A stretch of 64,000 bases of DNA, taken from NCBI RefSeq assembly GCF_018424685.1, contig NZ_QTKX01000001.1, positions 310,001 through 374,000 on the forward strand. The letters run 5' to 3'. This stretch comes from Mesobacillus boroniphilus. GTDB lineage: Bacteria; Bacillota; Bacilli; Bacillales; Cytobacillaceae. The notes under the pieces are model-generated. The model made no database searches. It was given only the letters and a program-made list of their open reading frames with translations, and was not told the origin of the DNA. Position 1 is the first letter of the stretch. Each line of letters opens with the position of its first letter. The translations under genes and the position numbers were made by a program. This document shows positions 1 through 9,168 of this stretch, piece after piece.

Positions 1-162
1 TATAAAGGGCTTTTTCCTGAGGACATTAAAATCAGGCTTCAGCGCGCAGCCGAGGCCGCATTCAGGCTCGATGAAGAAATGTCGACAATCAGGGGAGAAA
101 TCCAGGATGCTCAGGCTTTTTTTACAAGGAAAAAAGAAATGCAGCAGGATGGAAAGAAATAG
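1..162 (+). CDS. relQ: GTP pyrophosphokinase, RelQ/YjbM type (C-terminal end only)
   Basis: The window opens inside this gene. Frame 1 reads without a stop from base 1 to a TAG at 160-162 and gives the last 53 residues, a charged helical tail ending KKEMQQDGKK. The catalytic synthetase domain lies outside the window, so the call rests on position: in Bacillus a small alarmone synthetase (yjbM, relQ) lies directly upstream of the NAD kinase, with the same short gap as here (32 bp to the chosen start). The charged C-terminal helix fits the family. The enzyme makes (p)ppGpp from ATP and GDP/GTP. Probably co-transcribed with the NAD kinase. Confidence 0.7.
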   Translation, partial: YKGLFPEDIKIRLQRAAEAAFRLDEEMSTIRGEIQDAQAFFTRKKEMQQDGKK

Positions 163-194
163 TTTAAATCCGAAATGCAGGGGTGTTTGATTAT

Positions 195-995
195 ATGAAA
201 TTTGCGATCACTTCAAAAGGGGATTCCAGGTCCAATACATTAATGCATAAAATGAGGACATATCTTTTGGACTTTGATTTACAATATGATGAAGACCAGC
301 CCGATCTTTGTATCTCAGTGGGAGGAGATGGCACGCTTTTGTATGCCTTCCATAGATACAGCAGCAGGCTGGACAAAACAGCATTCATTGGAGTACATAC
401 CGGGCACCTTGGCTTTTATGCTGACTGGGTTCCTGAAGAAATTGAAAAGCTTGTCATTGCCGTGGCCAAAACACCATATCAGGTGATTGAATATCCGCTG
501 CTTGAGGTAATCATCAGGTACCAGCATGGCGGCAGAGAAACAAGGTATCTCGCCCTGAATGAATCGACAGTCAAATCTGTTGAGGGCACCCTTGTCATGG
601 ATGTTGAAATCAGAGGCCAGCATTTTGAACGCTTCCGTGGAGATGGTTTATGTGTATCCACGCCATCAGGAAGCACAGCCTACAATAAAGCATTAGGCGG
701 TGCGATTCTGCACCCGTCACTAAGAGCTATCCAGGTTGCGGAGATGGCATCCATCAACAACCGCGTCTTCCGGACAGTGGGATCGCCGTTGATCCTTCCT
801 GATCATCATACCTGTACACTAAAACCGGTTAATAGACCCGATTTCCAGGTGACGGTTGACCATTTGACACTTCTGCATAAGGACGTTAAATCAATCCAAT
901 TCCGGGTTGCGGATGAAAAGATCCGATTCGCACGCTTTAGGCCATTCCCATTCTGGAAAAGGGTACATGATTCGTTTATTTCTGACAGTGACTAA
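195..995 (+). CDS. nadK: NAD kinase
   Basis: ATP-dependent phosphorylation of NAD to NADP in the cytoplasm. The 266-residue length is that of the Bacillus PpnK-A enzyme. The phosphate-binding GGDGT motif is at residues 43-47, the conserved NE pair at 122-123, and the DG...TPSGSTAYN block at 150-164; the end [10 protein letters not shown] is typical. ATG at 195 was chosen because homologues begin MKFA and a purine-rich AGGGG lies upstream. A GTG at 183 in the same frame would add four residues. It follows relQ closely, so an operon is likely. Downstream comes a tandem hairpin array and not a simple terminator. Confidence 0.95.
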   Translation: MKFAITSKGDSRSNTLMHKMRTYLLDFDLQYDEDQPDLCISVGGDGTLLYAFHRYSSRLDKTAFIGVHTGHLGFYADWVPEEIEKLVIAVAKTPYQVIEYPLLEVIIRYQHGGRETRYLALNESTVKSVEGTLVMDVEIRGQHFERFRGDGLCVSTPSGSTAYNKALGGAILHPSLRAIQVAEMASINNRVFRTVGSPLILPDHHTCTLKPVNRPDFQVTVDHLTLLHKDVKSIQFRVADEKIRFARFRPFPFWKRVHDSFISDSD

Positions 996-1011
996 AGAGC
1001 AGCTCAAGTAG

Positions 1012-1550
1012 CTAAAATGTTAAGAAACCAGCGTTTTAATAGACATTTCGGAGATGAAGAGCGTCTAAAATGTCTAAGAATCAGCGTTTAATAGACATTT
1101 TCGAGGTGGATATCGTCTAAAATGTCTAAGAACAAGCGATTAATAGACATTTAGGAGATGGATATCGTCTAAAATGTCTAAGAACAAGCGATTAATAGAC
1201 ATTTCGGGGATGGAGAGCGCCTAAAATGTCTAAGAACAAGCGATTAATAGACATTTCGGAGATGGTTATCGTCTAAAATGTCTAAGAACCAGCGATTAAT
1301 AGACATTTTGGAGATGGATATCGTCTAAAATGTCTAAGAACCAGCGTTTAATAGACATTTCGGGGATGGAGAGCGCCTAAAATGTCTAAGAACAAGCGAT
1401 TAATAGACATTTTGGAGATGGATATCGTCTAAAATGTCTAAGAACAAGCGATTAATAGACATTTTGGAGATGAAGAGCGTCTAAAATGTCTAAGAACCAG
1501 CGATTAATGGACATTTTGGAGACAGAATAAGGCCAAAATGTCAGAGATCT
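1012..1550. repeat. Array A: ten tandem 52-bp hairpin repeats
   Basis: Ten full units start at 1012, 1065, 1117, 1169, 1221, 1273, 1325, 1377, 1429 and 1481. The period is exactly 52 bp, apart from 53 in the first. A decayed eleventh unit starts near 1533. Each unit has arms AAAATGTCTA and TAGACATTTT around a 15-nt loop, then a 17-nt spacer ending in a GAGCGTC-like or ATCGTC sequence. The right arm can pair with its own left arm or with the left arm of the next unit, so two alternative hairpin sets are possible. There is no ORF, and 52 is not a multiple of 3. It fills the nadK-rluA gap. Compare array B at 60251. Confidence 0.95.
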
Positions 1551-1687
1551 AGGGTGCAGATAGTGTTTCAATACTGGGGACACAATGTATTGAAGAGCAA
1601 GAAAACAAGGCAGACCAATATATTCCATATTCTGATTTTTATTGAAAGTATTTTTTAAAAGAAATGAGAACGACAGGAGTCGCTAAT

Positions 1688-2593
1688 ATGGCGAAAAACT
1701 TCACATTGGAATTTACAGCTGAGGCAGCTGACCAGGGCAAAATGGTTAGAGAATACCTCAAGGAAAAGGAAATTTCCAAATCAGCGCTTACTGACATAAA
1801 GTTCAAGGGCGGTTTTATTTCAGTGAACAGCCAGGAGGTAAATGTCAGGTACATACTGGATAACGGAGATCATGTCAGAGTGGAATTTCCTCTTGAAGTA
1901 CCATCTGAGGGTTTGATGGGGGAGGAAATCCCGCTTTCGATTGTTTATGAGGATGATTATTTACTGGTGGTCAATAAACCATCAGGAATGAATACGATTC
2001 CATCGAGGGAGCATCCACACGGCAGCTTGGCGAACGGGCTTATCGGTTATTATGAAAGCAGAGGTATATCCGCAACGACCCATATTGTCACCAGACTTGA
2101 CAGGGATACATCCGGTCTTGTGCTGATAGCGAAACACAGCCATGTCCATCATTTATTCAGCAAGCAGCAAAAATCCGGCGGTGTTAAGCGGAGTTATGAA
2201 GCATTAGCTGAAGGTACGGTACATGAGAATGAAGGTAAAATCGAAGAGCCGATTGCCAGAAAACATGACAGCATCATCGAAAGGGAAGTTAACCACGAGG
2301 GCCAATACGCCTGTACATTGTTTGAGGTAAAGAAGCGATATGGTGATTTTACACATATTAAACTGAGACTTCTAACAGGCAGGACCCATCAAATCAGAGT
2401 GCACACCAGTTATATAGGGCATCCTCTGCTGGGTGATACTTTATATGGCGGTACAAAAGACAAGATTTCCAGACAAGCTTTGCATTGCCGGGAACTAACC
2501 TTTTTCCATTCTTTTTTGCAAAAAGAATTACATTTCACAGCAAGCCTTCCAGAGGATATGAAGGAAGTGCTTGAGAAAGGCAGGTCGTTTTAA
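1688..2593 (+). CDS. RluA-family RNA pseudouridine synthase (YjbO-like)
   Basis: Converts specific uridines in rRNA or tRNA to pseudouridine. The chosen start gives 301 residues. The signature RLDRDTSG is at 136-143, with the catalytic Asp at 138. The segment VVNKPSGMNTIPS (95-107) and the late block TGRTHQIRVH are the other RluA-family signatures. ATG 1688 is preferred to ATG 1664 because AGGAG lies about eight bases upstream. In B. subtilis yjbO follows the NAD kinase; here array A is inserted between them. The substrate site cannot be read from sequence. Confidence 0.9.
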   Translation: MAKNFTLEFTAEAADQGKMVREYLKEKEISKSALTDIKFKGGFISVNSQEVNVRYILDNGDHVRVEFPLEVPSEGLMGEEIPLSIVYEDDYLLVVNKPSGMNTIPSREHPHGSLANGLIGYYESRGISATTHIVTRLDRDTSGLVLIAKHSHVHHLFSKQQKSGGVKRSYEALAEGTVHENEGKIEEPIARKHDSIIEREVNHEGQYACTLFEVKKRYGDFTHIKLRLLTGRTHQIRVHTSYIGHPLLGDTLYGGTKDKISRQALHCRELTFFHSFLQKELHFTASLPEDMKEVLEKGRSF

Positions 2594-2699
2594 ACGATTT
2601 GCCTTTTTACATTTCTCTCAGATTTTTCATTTTATATTTCCCCAGCCAAATACAAAACATAAGGAAGTAATAAATGAAATCTCAAGGAGGAAAGAACAG

Positions 2700-3725
2700 T
2701 TGAGCATATATAAACATGGAAAAATAATTACTTTATCAGCTGTCATGTTGTTAGGCCTTGCAGCCTGCAATAACAATAATGATGAAGCGATGGATTTACG
2801 TGACAACAGAATGACAACCCTTGGAAATGACCGAACAGGTTATTGGGACAATGACGCAAATAGAATGAAGCAACAAAAACGCAGAGCAGAAATAAATGCA
2901 GCTAAAAGAAATACTCTAAATGGCGAGGATGCAACAAGTGAAATAATGCAAATGCCAAATGGTAAAGGATTTATCACAATCGACCCGAACTCTTATAGCA
3001 CGGGAATACCTAGTTCGAAATATCCTCATATGGAAATGAACAAGGGAAGGCTGAAATTGACGGAGGAGCAGCAAGCTGATCTAGATAAAATGCTTGCGGA
3101 ATTACAACGCCGTACTGGTGTCGACATACCAGAATTGAACCAGGGAGCTGCACCTGCACCTGCACCTAACCAGGGAGCGGCGCCAGCCCCAGCCCCTACA
3201 CCAAGAGCAGTTCCAGCACCTGATAAAGATACAGTCCCGGCACCTGAGCAGGGAGCAGCTCCGGCACCGGAAAGAGAAGCAGCTCCGGCACCAACTCAGG
3301 AGGCTGCACCAGCACCAGAGCAAAAAGCTACTCCGACTGGTACTGAAATCAGTGCTTTTGAAGCTAGGGTGATTGACTTAACGAATGAACAGCGCAGGAA
3401 AAATGGATTGGGAAATCTCCAGCCAGATACAGCGTTAAGCAATGTGGCACAGGAAAAATCGAATGATATGCAAGCTAAAAATTACTTTTCACATACAAGC
3501 CCGACATATGGTTCGCCGTTTGATATGATGAGGGATTTTGGAGTTTCTTACAAGTCTGCCGGTGAGAACATCGCCATGGGTCAGCGAAGTGCTGAGGAAG
3601 TTGTAAACGCATGGATGAACAGCGAAGGCCATAGAAAGAACATTTTGAGTCCTAACTTCACACATATCGGTGTTGGGCATACAAGTGAAGGGAACTATTG
3701 GACCCAAATGTTTATCAGCAAGTAA
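2700..3725 (+). CDS. Lipoprotein with Ala-Pro linker and CAP/SCP domain (YkwD-like)
   Basis: Begins at TTG 2700, eight bases after a strong AAGGAGG; an in-frame extension upstream has no such site. The N-terminus is a lipoprotein signal with lipobox LAAC (Cys 23), so it is expected on the outer face of the membrane. Then come an Asn/Asp-rich region, a long low-complexity linker of AAPAPA repeats (about 145-212), and a C-terminal CAP/SCP domain (about 215-341) with FSHTSP, GENIAMG and HRKNILSPNFTHIGVG. Bacterial CAP proteins of this class are secreted and often spore- or wall-associated; the biochemical role is unknown. The linker probably spans peptidoglycan (inference). Followed by a terminator. 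Confidence 0.9.
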   Translation: MSIYKHGKIITLSAVMLLGLAACNNNNDEAMDLRDNRMTTLGNDRTGYWDNDANRMKQQKRRAEINAAKRNTLNGEDATSEIMQMPNGKGFITIDPNSYSTGIPSSKYPHMEMNKGRLKLTEEQQADLDKMLAELQRRTGVDIPELNQGAAPAPAPNQGAAPAPAPTPRAVPAPDKDTVPAPEQGAAPAPEREAAPAPTQEAAPAPEQKATPTGTEISAFEARVIDLTNEQRRKNGLGNLQPDTALSNVAQEKSNDMQAKNYFSHTSPTYGSPFDMMRDFGVSYKSAGENIAMGQRSAEEVVNAWMNSEGHRKNILSPNFTHIGVGHTSEGNYWTQMFISK

Positions 3726-3729
3726 CAGG

Positions 3730-3760
3730 AAAAAAGCTAACCAATTGGTTAGCTTTTTTC
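3730..3760. terminator. Bidirectional rho-independent terminator
   Basis: Near-perfect inverted repeat GCTAACC-AATT-GGTTAGC, flanked by a run of A on the left and T on the right. It can end both the CAP lipoprotein gene (+) and prpE (-), which converge here. Confidence 0.9.
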
Positions 3761-3772
3761 GATTTAGGGGTA

Positions 3773-4513
3773 CTATTCTATCTCCCGAAATTTTTCAGGT
3801 ACATATGGCATCGATGAAGGAACAGATACCAGCTCTATTTCTGGATATCGTAAAGCTGTCAATGCTCCTCCAAACACAGCTCCTGTATCTATATTGTAAG
3901 TATTATTAAGGACTCTTGGTTCTTTAACCGGTGTATGCCCATAAACAATGATTGTATTTCCTTGATAATTCCTCGCCCAATCACGTCTTACGGGTGTTCC
4001 ATCTGCATTGTTTTGGCCGGTGATGTCACCGTAAAGGACAAAAGTTTTAACTTTTGAATTGTTTTTTCCTATGTAATCTTCACGGATACCTGCGTGTGCT
4101 ATTACAAGTTTTCCCTGGTCGAGAACATGATATAAAGGAGCTGACTCATATAAGCCAACGAATTTGTCACGGAAAGAATCCTTTTGTGCCTGATTCAGAG
4201 ACAAAAATTCAGAAACAGTCGTTTCGAGGCCATGTTTCGTTTGCACTTTGTTTCCTAGCAGGTACCGGTACAGTTTATTACAGTGGTTTCCTGGAACATA
4301 GAATGCAAACTTCCTATTCCTGACTAATTCCCAGACCAGTTCCGTTGTCTTTAGTGATTCTGGCCCTCGATCAGTCAAATCTCCGACAAAAGCAAGCTGC
4401 CTGCCATCAGGGTGAACAGGGACTCCGGAATTCCAATTGTAGCCTAATTTTCCGGTGAGTTCTTCAAATTCTGCGTAACAGCCATGGATATCTCCAATGA
4501 TATCTATGTTCAT
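3773..4513 (-). CDS. prpE: Bis(5'-nucleosyl)-tetraphosphatase PrpE
   Basis: Calcineurin-type metallophosphoesterase that cleaves Ap4A symmetrically; in Bacillus PrpE also affects spore germination. 246 residues. Metal-binding motifs are in order: GDIHG (7-11), GDLTDRGP (44-51), GNHCNK, then IAHAGI and YGHTPV supplying the last His ligands. An AGGAGG-like site precedes the ATG. It keeps its B. subtilis neighbourhood (yjbO-prpE-yjbQ) but is convergent with the CAP lipoprotein gene. No oddity seen. Confidence 0.92.
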   Translation of the reverse strand: MNIDIIGDIHGCYAEFEELTGKLGYNWNSGVPVHPDGRQLAFVGDLTDRGPESLKTTELVWELVRNRKFAFYVPGNHCNKLYRYLLGNKVQTKHGLETTVSEFLSLNQAQKDSFRDKFVGLYESAPLYHVLDQGKLVIAHAGIREDYIGKNNSKVKTFVLYGDITGQNNADGTPVRRDWARNYQGNTIIVYGHTPVKEPRVLNNTYNIDTGAVFGGALTALRYPEIELVSVPSSMPYVPEKFREIE

Positions 4514-4692
4514 ATTGGGTCCTCCTTTTTATGTTATTCTTCCCGAAGTGGGAAAAAAAGAAAAGTTTAAATTGAAAAAGGGAATGTTATATAGAAGAGA
4601 TTTTGTTCTTTGCCTATAAAGAAAGGCTGGATAAAAGTTACTACAATCAGAAGGTTCATCAATATGTTTACACTGAAAAAGAGAAGATAAAA

Positions 4693-4722
4693 GACAAAGA
4701 AATCAATAAATGCTAGTATAAT
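4693..4722 (+). promoter_or_regulatory. Candidate SigA promoter of mgtE
   Basis: TATAAT at 4717-4722, preceded 18 bases upstream by GACAAA (4693-4698), a weak -35. mgtE starts 32 bases after the -10. No leader long enough for an M-box magnesium riboswitch lies between promoter and gene. Confidence 0.5.
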
Positions 4723-4754
4723 GGAATGTACATAGAAGAAAGGGGGTAAGGTGG

Positions 4755-6137
4755 ATGTCTGAAGAACGTCAAGAATCGGCATCTAAGCAGCAAATTAATA
4801 CTGAGCTGCTGATGGAAGCACTTTACTCTGAGAAAATTGATGATTTCCGTGATGAATTTTTAGAGTTGCATCCGTACGACCAGGCAGCTTTTTTCGGTGA
4901 ACTGAATGATGAAGAGCGCGCGAAAGTGTATAACTTCTTGTCACCTGAAGAAATGGCCGACTTATTTGAGAATCTGGAATCAGATGAAGAGGATTTTAAA
5001 GATGTACTCGCCCAAATGAATCCTAATTATGCTGCAGATATGCTATCAAATATGTATGCTGATGACGCGGTCGATGTCCTGAATGAGCTTGATAAAGACC
5101 AGGTCGTCAGTTATTTGACGATCATGGATGAAGAAGCAGCACAGGAAATCAAGGACTTGCTTCATTATGAGGAATACACAGCCGGTAGTATCATGACGAC
5201 AGAATTCATTGCGATTTCTGCCAACCAGACTGTCAGGTCGGCTATGTATATCTTAAAAAAAGAAGCGCCCCAGGCGGAAACAATTTATTATATTTTTGTT
5301 GTCGATGAAGATAAAAGACTTGCGGGTGTTATTTCATTGCGTGACCTGATTGTTGCTGATGATGAAACAATGATTGCTGAGGTTATGAATGACCGTGTTG
5401 TATCCGTTTCTGTTGGAGAGGATCAGGAAGAGATCGCCCGGATGATGAGAGATTATAACTTCCTCGCTCTTCCGGTCGTCGATTTTCAAAACCATCTTCT
5501 CGGTATTATCACTGTGGATGACATCATGGACGTTATGGAAGAAGAGGCGTCAGATGACTATTCAAAGCTAGCTGGTATTGCTGATCTTGATACAGTAGAC
5601 AGAAACCCGCTTGCGGCTGCGAAAAAGAGGCTTCCATGGCTGATTATCCTTCTCTTTTTGGGCATGTTCACAGCAAGCTTGATTGGAAGGTTTGAGGAAA
5701 CATTGAATAAAGTAGCGATATTAGCGGTTTTCATTCCGCTGATCGCCGGAATGGCAGGAAATACGGGTACTCAGGCTCTTGCCGTAGCCGTCAGAGGGAT
5801 TGCGACAGGTGACCTTGAAAAAGAAAGCAAAGTGAGCATTATCCTCAGGGAAGCTGGAACTGGCTTTATAACAGGAGCGATATGCGGAATTTTGGTCACT
5901 TTCATCGTTTATTTTTGGCAGGGAGAGCTATTTCTAGGCGTTCTAGTCGGAATATCAATTTTTATTACGTTAATCATCGCCACACTTGCCGGTTCATTGG
6001 TACCTTTGATCATGCACAGGTTAAAAATTGACCCGGCTGTAGCATCCGGCCCGTTTATCACTACTATAAATGATATTATTAGTATCTTAGTTTATTTTGG
6101 AATTGCTACTGCTTTCATGAGTTATCTTACTAAATAA
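4755..6137 (+). CDS. mgtE: Magnesium transporter MgtE
   Basis: Mg2+ channel/transporter of the inner membrane, 460 residues. An acidic N-terminal MgtE superhelical domain (about 20-150) is followed by two CBS domains (about 160-275) and five C-terminal membrane helices (about 295-457), including PLIAGMAGNTGTQALAVAVRG, the conserved pore signature. In the family, Mg2+ binding between the N and CBS domains closes the pore. A strong GGGGGTAAGG precedes ATG 4755. The next gene, a K+/H+-type antiporter, starts 13 bases after the stop, so an ion-homeostasis operon is likely. Confidence 0.95.
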   Translation: MSEERQESASKQQINTELLMEALYSEKIDDFRDEFLELHPYDQAAFFGELNDEERAKVYNFLSPEEMADLFENLESDEEDFKDVLAQMNPNYAADMLSNMYADDAVDVLNELDKDQVVSYLTIMDEEAAQEIKDLLHYEEYTAGSIMTTEFIAISANQTVRSAMYILKKEAPQAETIYYIFVVDEDKRLAGVISLRDLIVADDETMIAEVMNDRVVSVSVGEDQEEIARMMRDYNFLALPVVDFQNHLLGIITVDDIMDVMEEEASDDYSKLAGIADLDTVDRNPLAAAKKRLPWLIILLFLGMFTASLIGRFEETLNKVAILAVFIPLIAGMAGNTGTQALAVAVRGIATGDLEKESKVSIILREAGTGFITGAICGILVTFIVYFWQGELFLGVLVGISIFITLIIATLAGSLVPLIMHRLKIDPAVASGPFITTINDIISILVYFGIATAFMSYLTK

Positions 6138-6150
6138 AGGAGGGATGAGG

Positions 6151-8013
6151 ATGGAACATCATGCTTCGATTACTTCGCTTGTAATCGTCATTATAGTTGC
6201 ATTTTTAACACCAATTTTACTTCACCGTTTAAAATTGAATTTCATACCAGTCGTCGTTGCCGAAATCATCATGGGTTTGATCATCGGTAAAAGCGGCTTC
6301 AATATTGTACATGAAGATGCTTGGCTTGGAACCCTGTCTACATTAGGCTTCTTGTTCCTGATGTTCTTGAGTGGACTGGAAATCGACTTCTCAGCTTTTT
6401 CGGGAAACAAGAAGACCAATAATAAGAAGGCAAATGATAAAAAGGAACCAAATACATTTGTAGTTGCTTCCATTATCTTTGTTGGCATATTCATTGTATC
6501 ATTGGGATTATCCTATTTATTTGTACTTGCTGGCTTCATTGAGAACGTCTTTTTGATGACATTGATCATTTCGACGATTTCTTTGGGTGTCGTCGTCCCT
6601 ACTTTGAAGGATGCCCATTTAATGAAGACGAATATTGGGCAGACGATCTTATTGGTTGCGGTTATCGCAGATTTGGCAACAATGATCCTGCTAGCAGTCT
6701 TTGTCTCTCTTTATGACGGAGGAGAAGGAAATACATGGCTGCTGTTAGTGTTGTTCGCAGCAGGAGTTGGCTTGTACTTTATCGGGCGGGTCTTCAAAAA
6801 TAGGACCTTCATCGATGCGCTATCCACTGGAACCACGCAAATTGGTACTCGTGCCGTATTTGCGCTGATCATTCTTCTGGTTGCCATCTCTGAAACAGTA
6901 GGTGCCGAAAATATCCTTGGCGCTTTCCTGGCAGGTGTGCTTGTTTCATTGCTCGCCCCCGACCAGGAAATGGTCCATAAACTTGATTCATTCGGCTATG
7001 GATTCCTTATTCCGATTTTCTTCGTTATGGTTGGTGTGGAACTTGATATCTGGTCCTTGTTCAGTGAGAAAAAACTGCTAATGTTGATTCCGCTGTTACT
7101 CCTGGCACTATTTTTATCAAAACTGATTCCAGTCTATCTGTTGAAAAAATGGTATGACACAAAAACAGTTTTGGCAGCAGGCTTTCTGCTGACATCTACA
7201 CTTTCATTGGTTATTGCGGCCGCTACAATCGGTGAACGTATGGAAATGATTACACCGCAGATGAGCGGGACATTAATATTAGTTGCAGTAATTTCGAGTG
7301 TTTTGACACCGATTTTATTTAAGAAGCTGTTTCCGGAGGAAAAGGCAGAGGAAGTTAAAGTCAAGGTGGCATTCATTGGTGCCAATCAGATGACGCTTCC
7401 TGTCTCTCGAGCGCTGCAATCCTCCTTGTATGAGCCCGTTATTTTTCATACGAAACAGGAAAAAGCAGAAAAACAGATTGCTGACTCAGTCTTTGATATC
7501 ATTGAAATGGAAAATTACGATATTGAAACCCTGGAAAAGCATGAGGTCTATAATGCCGATATCATCGTGATATCCACCGGGGATCCAGATTTGAACTCTA
7601 CGATTGCTGTTAGTGCGAAAGAACAAGGAATCGAGCGTGTCATCGCCAGGATCGAAAGTCCGGATCTTGCCGAACAAGCCCAGGAAGAGGGTATTGAAGT
7701 ATTCTCTGTCCTTCGTTCAACTGAATCACTGCTTCGAGCAATGATTGAATCGCCTGGAGTCATGACCATCCTGACCAACCAGGAAAATTCACTCCATGAA
7801 ATCAGGATGCTTAATGATCACTTTGACGGTATGAGCCTAAGACGCTTCCCATTCACCGGGGATGTCATTTTTGTCCGTATTCTGCGTGAGAATGAATCGA
7901 TTGTGCCTCACGGAGATACAGAGTTAAAGCTGAATGACCGTTTGATTGTGACCGGATCAAAAGAATATGTAGATGAATTGAAACGGGAGCTTGAATTCTG
8001 TTTCTGGTGTTAA
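6151..8013 (+). CDS. CPA2-family cation/proton antiporter with TrkA domains (YjbQ-like)
   Basis: Monovalent cation (probably K+ or Na+)/H+ antiporter of the membrane. Residues 1 to about 390 form a Na_H_Exchanger domain with about twelve helices. A cytosolic TrkA-N nucleotide-binding domain follows (about 405-520, starting VAFIGANQMT), then a TrkA-C ligand domain to the end. ATG 6151 is chosen because it lies seven bases after GGAGG; ATG 6145 abuts the Shine-Dalgarno. The ion and the nucleotide ligand cannot be read from sequence. B. subtilis yjbQ has the same place after prpE. Confidence 0.9.
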   Translation: MEHHASITSLVIVIIVAFLTPILLHRLKLNFIPVVVAEIIMGLIIGKSGFNIVHEDAWLGTLSTLGFLFLMFLSGLEIDFSAFSGNKKTNNKKANDKKEPNTFVVASIIFVGIFIVSLGLSYLFVLAGFIENVFLMTLIISTISLGVVVPTLKDAHLMKTNIGQTILLVAVIADLATMILLAVFVSLYDGGEGNTWLLLVLFAAGVGLYFIGRVFKNRTFIDALSTGTTQIGTRAVFALIILLVAISETVGAENILGAFLAGVLVSLLAPDQEMVHKLDSFGYGFLIPIFFVMVGVELDIWSLFSEKKLLMLIPLLLLALFLSKLIPVYLLKKWYDTKTVLAAGFLLTSTLSLVIAAATIGERMEMITPQMSGTLILVAVISSVLTPILFKKLFPEEKAEEVKVKVAFIGANQMTLPVSRALQSSLYEPVIFHTKQEKAEKQIADSVFDIIEMENYDIETLEKHEVYNADIIVISTGDPDLNSTIAVSAKEQGIERVIARIESPDLAEQAQEEGIEVFSVLRSTESLLRAMIESPGVMTILTNQENSLHEIRMLNDHFDGMSLRRFPFTGDVIFVRILRENESIVPHGDTELKLNDRLIVTGSKEYVDELKRELEFCFWC

Positions 8014-8021
8014 TTAAAAGT

Positions 8022-8048
8022 AAACCCGCCTTCCCGGCGGGTTTTTCT
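8022..8048 (+). terminator. Rho-independent terminator after the antiporter gene
   Basis: AACCCGCC-TTCCC-GGCGGGTT followed by TTTCTTTT. It separates the ion-transport operon from fabI. Confidence 0.9.
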
Positions 8049-8093
8049 TTTCAAATTTAAAAATATAGTGTAGAATTAGCACTAGGTACTAAT
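8048..8093 (+). promoter_or_regulatory. fabI promoter with FapR operator
   Basis: The near-palindrome ATTAGCACTAGGTACTAAT (8075-8093) matches the known FapR box (TTAGTACCTNGTACTAA type). It starts on a -10-like TAGAAT (8071-8076), with a weak TTTTCA 17 bases upstream. FapR represses fatty acid and phospholipid genes and is released by malonyl-CoA, and fabI is a known member of the regulon. Overlap with the promoter fits repression by occlusion. Confidence 0.8.
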
Positions 8094-8125
8094 AACTTGT
8101 ATTAACATTGGGGGAACGGTAAAAA

Positions 8126-8893
8126 ATGACTCTTTCATTGAACGGAAAAACATACGTAGTAATGGGTGTTGCCAATAAACGAAGCATTGCCTGGGGAATT
8201 GCACAGTCACTTCACAATGCAGGAGCAAATTTAATTTTCACTTATGCAGGAGAGCGCCTGGAGAAAAGTGTCCGCGAGCTTGCTGAATCATTGGATCAAA
8301 ACTATTTAGTATTGCCATGCGATGTTACGAGCGATGAAGATGTCGCAAAATGCTTCAAAGAGGTAAAAGAAGCTGTTGGCACAATTTCTGGCGTTGCCCA
8401 CTGTATCGCATTTGCGAACAAAGAGGAACTCCAGGGAGACTATATGAATGTAACACGCGAAGGATTCCTGTTAGCTCATAATATCAGCGCCTACTCACTG
8501 ACTGCTGTTGCGAAGGAAGCGAAGGAACTGATGCAAGAAGGCGGAAGTATTGTTACTTTGACTTACCTTGGAGGAGAACGGGCGATTCCGAATTATAATG
8601 TCATGGGAGTTGCAAAAGCATCCCTGGATGCAAGCGTCCGCTACCTTGCAGCTGACCTGGGGAAGGATAATATCCGCGTGAACTCAATTTCAGCCGGACC
8701 AATCCGTACTCTTTCTGCGAAAGGTGTAAGTGACTTTAATTCAATCTTGAGGGAAATCGAAGAAAGAGCTCCGCTGCGCCGCAATACCACACCTGAAGAA
8801 GTCGGTGACACAGCAGTATTCCTGTTCAGTGACATGTCACGAGGCATTACTGGCGAAAATATCCACGTTGACTCTGGGTTCCATATTTTATAG
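8126..8893 (+). CDS. fabI: Enoyl-[acyl-carrier-protein] reductase (NAD(P)H)
   Basis: Last reduction step of the fatty acid elongation cycle in the cytoplasm. 255 residues, a short-chain dehydrogenase fold with the FabI pattern: the cofactor loop begins MGVANKRSIAWG (13-24), catalytic Tyr 157 and Lys 164 sit in YNVMGVAK, and FabI-specific Tyr 147 is present. The ATG follows a GGGGAACGG site. It is monocistronic, between a FapR-controlled promoter and a terminator. This is the triclosan-type target of the family; no resistance-type substitution was assessed. Confidence 0.96.
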   Translation: MTLSLNGKTYVVMGVANKRSIAWGIAQSLHNAGANLIFTYAGERLEKSVRELAESLDQNYLVLPCDVTSDEDVAKCFKEVKEAVGTISGVAHCIAFANKEELQGDYMNVTREGFLLAHNISAYSLTAVAKEAKELMQEGGSIVTLTYLGGERAIPNYNVMGVAKASLDASVRYLAADLGKDNIRVNSISAGPIRTLSAKGVSDFNSILREIEERAPLRRNTTPEEVGDTAVFLFSDMSRGITGENIHVDSGFHIL

Positions 8894-8900
8894 CATCAAG

Positions 8901-8925
8901 GCCCGCACATTTGCGGGCTTTTTCT
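8901..8925 (+). terminator. Terminator after fabI
   Basis: GCCCGCA-CATT-TGCGGGC followed by TTTTTCTTTTT. Confidence 0.9.
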
Positions 8926-9168
8926 TTTTGGGTTACCTAAATTGATTATTGTTTTTCATATAAGTCTTTTTTTATATATTTTTAAAATTCGCGGCTTTTT
9001 TCAAGGATATACCCGAAGATCTAAAAAATTAGCAAAAGCCTTACCTACAAGCTGTTTTTATTTTGATGGAGAAACCAATAAAGATTACGAAATCATACTT
9101 TGGTAAAAAGGCACCTACTTTTAGGCAAACGCATAAACATAAAAAGAGTGAAGTAATGGAGGTGCCAT

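Noticed and set aside
1012..1550. CRISPR array for array A (and array B)
   Set aside because: The spacers are as conserved as the repeats, so these are true tandem repeats; no cas genes nearby.
3102..3323. Cys/Arg/Ser-rich antisense ORF in the CAP lipoprotein gene
   Set aside because: Product of reading the Ala-Pro repeat backwards; no start signals.
4514..4754. M-box magnesium riboswitch before mgtE
   Set aside because: Searched by eye for the conserved M-box core; not seen, and the promoter leaves only a short leader.
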